From NCBI GenBank assembly GCA_965200835.1, contig OZ241390.1:558001-622000 (forward strand): DNA of 64,000 nucleotides, read 5' to 3'. The stretch is from JAPPFW01 sp965200835 (GTDB taxonomy: Bacteria; Actinomycetota; Acidimicrobiia; Spongiisociales; Spongiisociaceae). Made by a program: the position numbers and the translations under genes. The notes under the pieces are model-generated. The model had not been told where the DNA came from and did no database searches. It worked only from the letters and a program-made list of their open reading frames with translations. This document shows positions 62,525 through 64,000 of this stretch, piece after piece. Position 1 is the first letter of the stretch, and every line of letters begins with the position of its first letter.

Positions 62525-64000
62525 GCTGCTGCCCCCTGCCGGCTACCCGACCGCAGGCCGATACCCAGCACCAGCAGGATCATCACCCACACCCCGGCTC
62601 CCTGGGCCATGAGTCGGTAGGAGTCGACACCCCCGAACGTAGCTACCCCCTCCCCAGCCGGAAGGCGGTTTGCCCATCCCGCCGACTCCCAGGGATCGGG
62701 CGTCCACCCCGGATCGGCGTTCTCCCTGATCAAAACCGTGCCGCCGCCGGCTGGTCCCTCGTAGTCGGGGGGCCGCCATGACCACGGAACACCCGCACCG
62801 GTCTCCGCCAGGTAGGCCGGGGTGGTGTTCTCCCACACGCCTCCCCCTTCCGCGATGAAGAGGCCGCCGAGGGGAATCAGGTCCAGCTGGACGGCCACCG
62901 TCTGCACCAGGGGGGCAGGGCCGGTGGCGACCAACCATCTCACGCCATATTCGGCCAGCCGACGGCCCGGACGTTGATCCCCATCCGACAGCAAGTCCGT
63001 GAGGGTGCGCTCCAGGGCAAGGTCGCCCGCCAACGGCTCCGGTAGCCAGGCCTGCGGGTAGTCCAGCTCCCCTCCGACCAAACGGTACGCGGTGCCATCA
63101 GGCAACCGGCGGAACTCCCCCGGTAGCGTCTCGGCAGGCCCGGCCAGCAGGATACGGTCTGCCCCGTGGGGAGCGGCCCGGCTCCGGGCAAAGGCCAGCT
63201 TCTCGAACCGGTCATCCGGCAGCCCCATTCGCCCCGAAGGAAGGGCCAACAAGGTCGATAGTCCAACCAGAACTGCGGCTCCCACCGCCAGATAGGCCAG
63301 GACGCCCCGGAAGAACCCGGCCGACTCCAGAGTGAGCGGACCTTCCAGAGCACCTGCCACCACCAGGGCCATGCCCAAGCTCATCACCAGCAAGCCAGCT
63401 GCCGTAACCTCCCGTCCTGCACCCAGGCTCGCTGCTCGGGCAGCCAGGAACCCTCCTGATCCGATCAACAGACCGACCAGGCCCACCGTCAAGGGCCGAC
63501 CCCGACCCGAGAGCCCCATCGCCAGACCGGCTACCGCCATCGGCACCGACGCCCACCACACGGGGTCGGCATGGAAGGGAACGCCACTCGAGAGCAGGGA
63601 GAAGGGATCCAGGCCGGCCAGCCACGGAAAGAGGACTGGGAGGGAGAGGATCGAGCCTGCCAGGCCGGTCAGCAGGCTCATGGGCTTGCGCGCCGCCACC
63701 GCCCAGACCATCCCGAACACGAAAGGAACGACCACCAGAGGGGGAACGAACATGGCTGACCAGGCAGTGGCCAGCACGATCCGCGCCAGGCGACCGACCC
63801 GACCGGCCCTGCTGGCCGGGGCGGGACCCACGATCCCCGCCACAGCCCATGGAATCCCACCCAGCGCCAGTAGCCCGGGCCAGTAACCGTCCGCCGCCAT
63901 GACCAGCATCGGAAAACCGGCAACGTACACCGCGGCCGCCACGGTGCCCGCTCCGAGACCGAGGCCGGCCCTGCGGATCAGGACATAGGTACCGACCAGC
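62521..64000 (-). CDS. Polytopic membrane protein, probable glycosyltransferase C-terminal part (runs off the right edge)
   Basis: The frame is open from the right edge to the stop at 62521, giving at least 493 residues. Ten or more hydrophobic helices are followed by an extracytoplasmic region (about residues 285-450 of the visible part) and a last helix (GVWVMILLVLGIGLRSG). A GTG at 63942 could be a start, but the reading frame continues in hydrophobic sequence to the edge, so the gene is probably truncated. In actinobacteria the gene before DUF5719 is typically a large glycosyltransferase with such a C-terminal membrane region; the GT domain is not visible here. Confidence 0.65.
   Translation of the reverse strand, partial: LVGTYVLIRRAGLGLGAGTVAAAVYVAGFPMLVMAADGYWPGLLALGGIPWAVAGIVGPAPASRAGRVGRLARIVLATAWSAMFVPPLVVVPFVFGMVWAVAARKPMSLLTGLAGSILSLPVLFPWLAGLDPFSLLSSGVPFHADPVWWASVPMAVAGLAMGLSGRGRPLTVGLVGLLIGSGGFLAARAASLGAGREVTAAGLLVMSLGMALVVAGALEGPLTLESAGFFRGVLAYLAVGAAVLVGLSTLLALPSGRMGLPDDRFEKLAFARSRAAPHGADRILLAGPAETLPGEFRRLPDGTAYRLVGGELDYPQAWLPEPLAGDLALERTLTDLLSDGDQRPGRRLAEYGVRWLVATGPAPLVQTVAVQLDLIPLGGLFIAEGGGVWENTTPAYLAETGAGVPWSWRPPDYEGPAGGGTVLIRENADPGWTPDPWESAGWANRLPAGEGVATFGGVDSYRLMAQGAGVWVMILLVLGIGLRSGSRQGAAA

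Overview
This is a high-GC bacterial chromosome segment, most likely from an actinobacterium, possibly an Acidimicrobiia-like lineage (inference). Supporting markers are the histidine phosphatase / DUF3090 / SCO1664 trio, a DUF5719 protein, an RF2 gene with its programmed frameshift, a class A RNase P RNA, SLH-domain secreted proteins carrying Cys pairs, and a System I cytochrome c maturation (ccm) operon. UGA is an ordinary stop codon for many genes here, so the genetic code is not globally reassigned.

Main discovery: two thioredoxin-fold genes on the minus strand (5353-6096 and 11937-13100) are each interrupted by a single in-frame UGA exactly at the first cysteine of the redox motif (W-UGA-P-S-C and W-UGA-P-A-C). 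Frame and homology continue unbroken after it. In both, the bases after the UGA can fold into a hairpin with a guanine in the first two loop positions, as bacterial SECIS elements do. I read them as selenoproteins: a TlpA-like lipoprotein, and a new-looking fusion of three SLH domains to a UxxC thioredoxin domain. Ordinary gene calling would split each into two meaningless fragments.

Layout. 1-5021 (+): ccmC(partial)-ccmD-ccmE-ccmF-ccmH-TPR-ccmG with overlapping genes. 5046-13100 is an accessory stretch: a vapB remnant, selenoprotein 1, trpD, a decayed SLH/RCC1-repeat gene of about 3.4 kb with lower GC, an aquaporin, and the SLH-selenoprotein. 13226-17784: a membrane protein, rnpB, an SRAP peptidase, the phosphatase/DUF3090/SCO1664 operon and an Fpg-family glycosylase. 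18006-33305 (-): the conserved translation/isoprenoid block pnp, rpsO, ribF, truB, nrnA, rbfA, DUF503, infB, nusA, rimP, proS, ispG, DUF2238, M50 protease. 33306-36621: an inserted plus-strand island (oxidoreductase remnant, Fn3/SLH surface protein) between the M50 protease and dxr. 36638-43864 (-): dxr, cdsA, frr, pyrH, tsf, rpsB, then xer-JAMM-pdxH. 44016-49446 (-): tmRNA, an antitoxin remnant, smpB, M23 peptidase, ftsX, ftsE, prfB. 49597-54911: a small ORF, a frameshifted MNT-HEPN gene, secA, hpf, comF. 55044-64000: phosphomannomutase, a tandemly duplicated coiled-coil membrane gene, a GT2 glycosyltransferase, and an envelope cluster (large membrane protein, thioredoxin, DUF5719, partial membrane protein).

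The genes work together in several ways. The ccm operon, the two selenoproteins and a CDSC thioredoxin make an extracytoplasmic thiol-redox theme. smpB and ssrA are neighbours in trans-translation. The pnp-to-rpsB block is housekeeping RNA, translation and lipid precursor synthesis. ftsE, ftsX and the M23 hydrolase form a division/peptidoglycan module. Accessory DNA is littered with decaying genes: VapB, DUF2384-type antitoxin, oxidoreductase, MNT-HEPN and RCC1/SLH. No tRNA, CRISPR array or insertion sequence was recognised.
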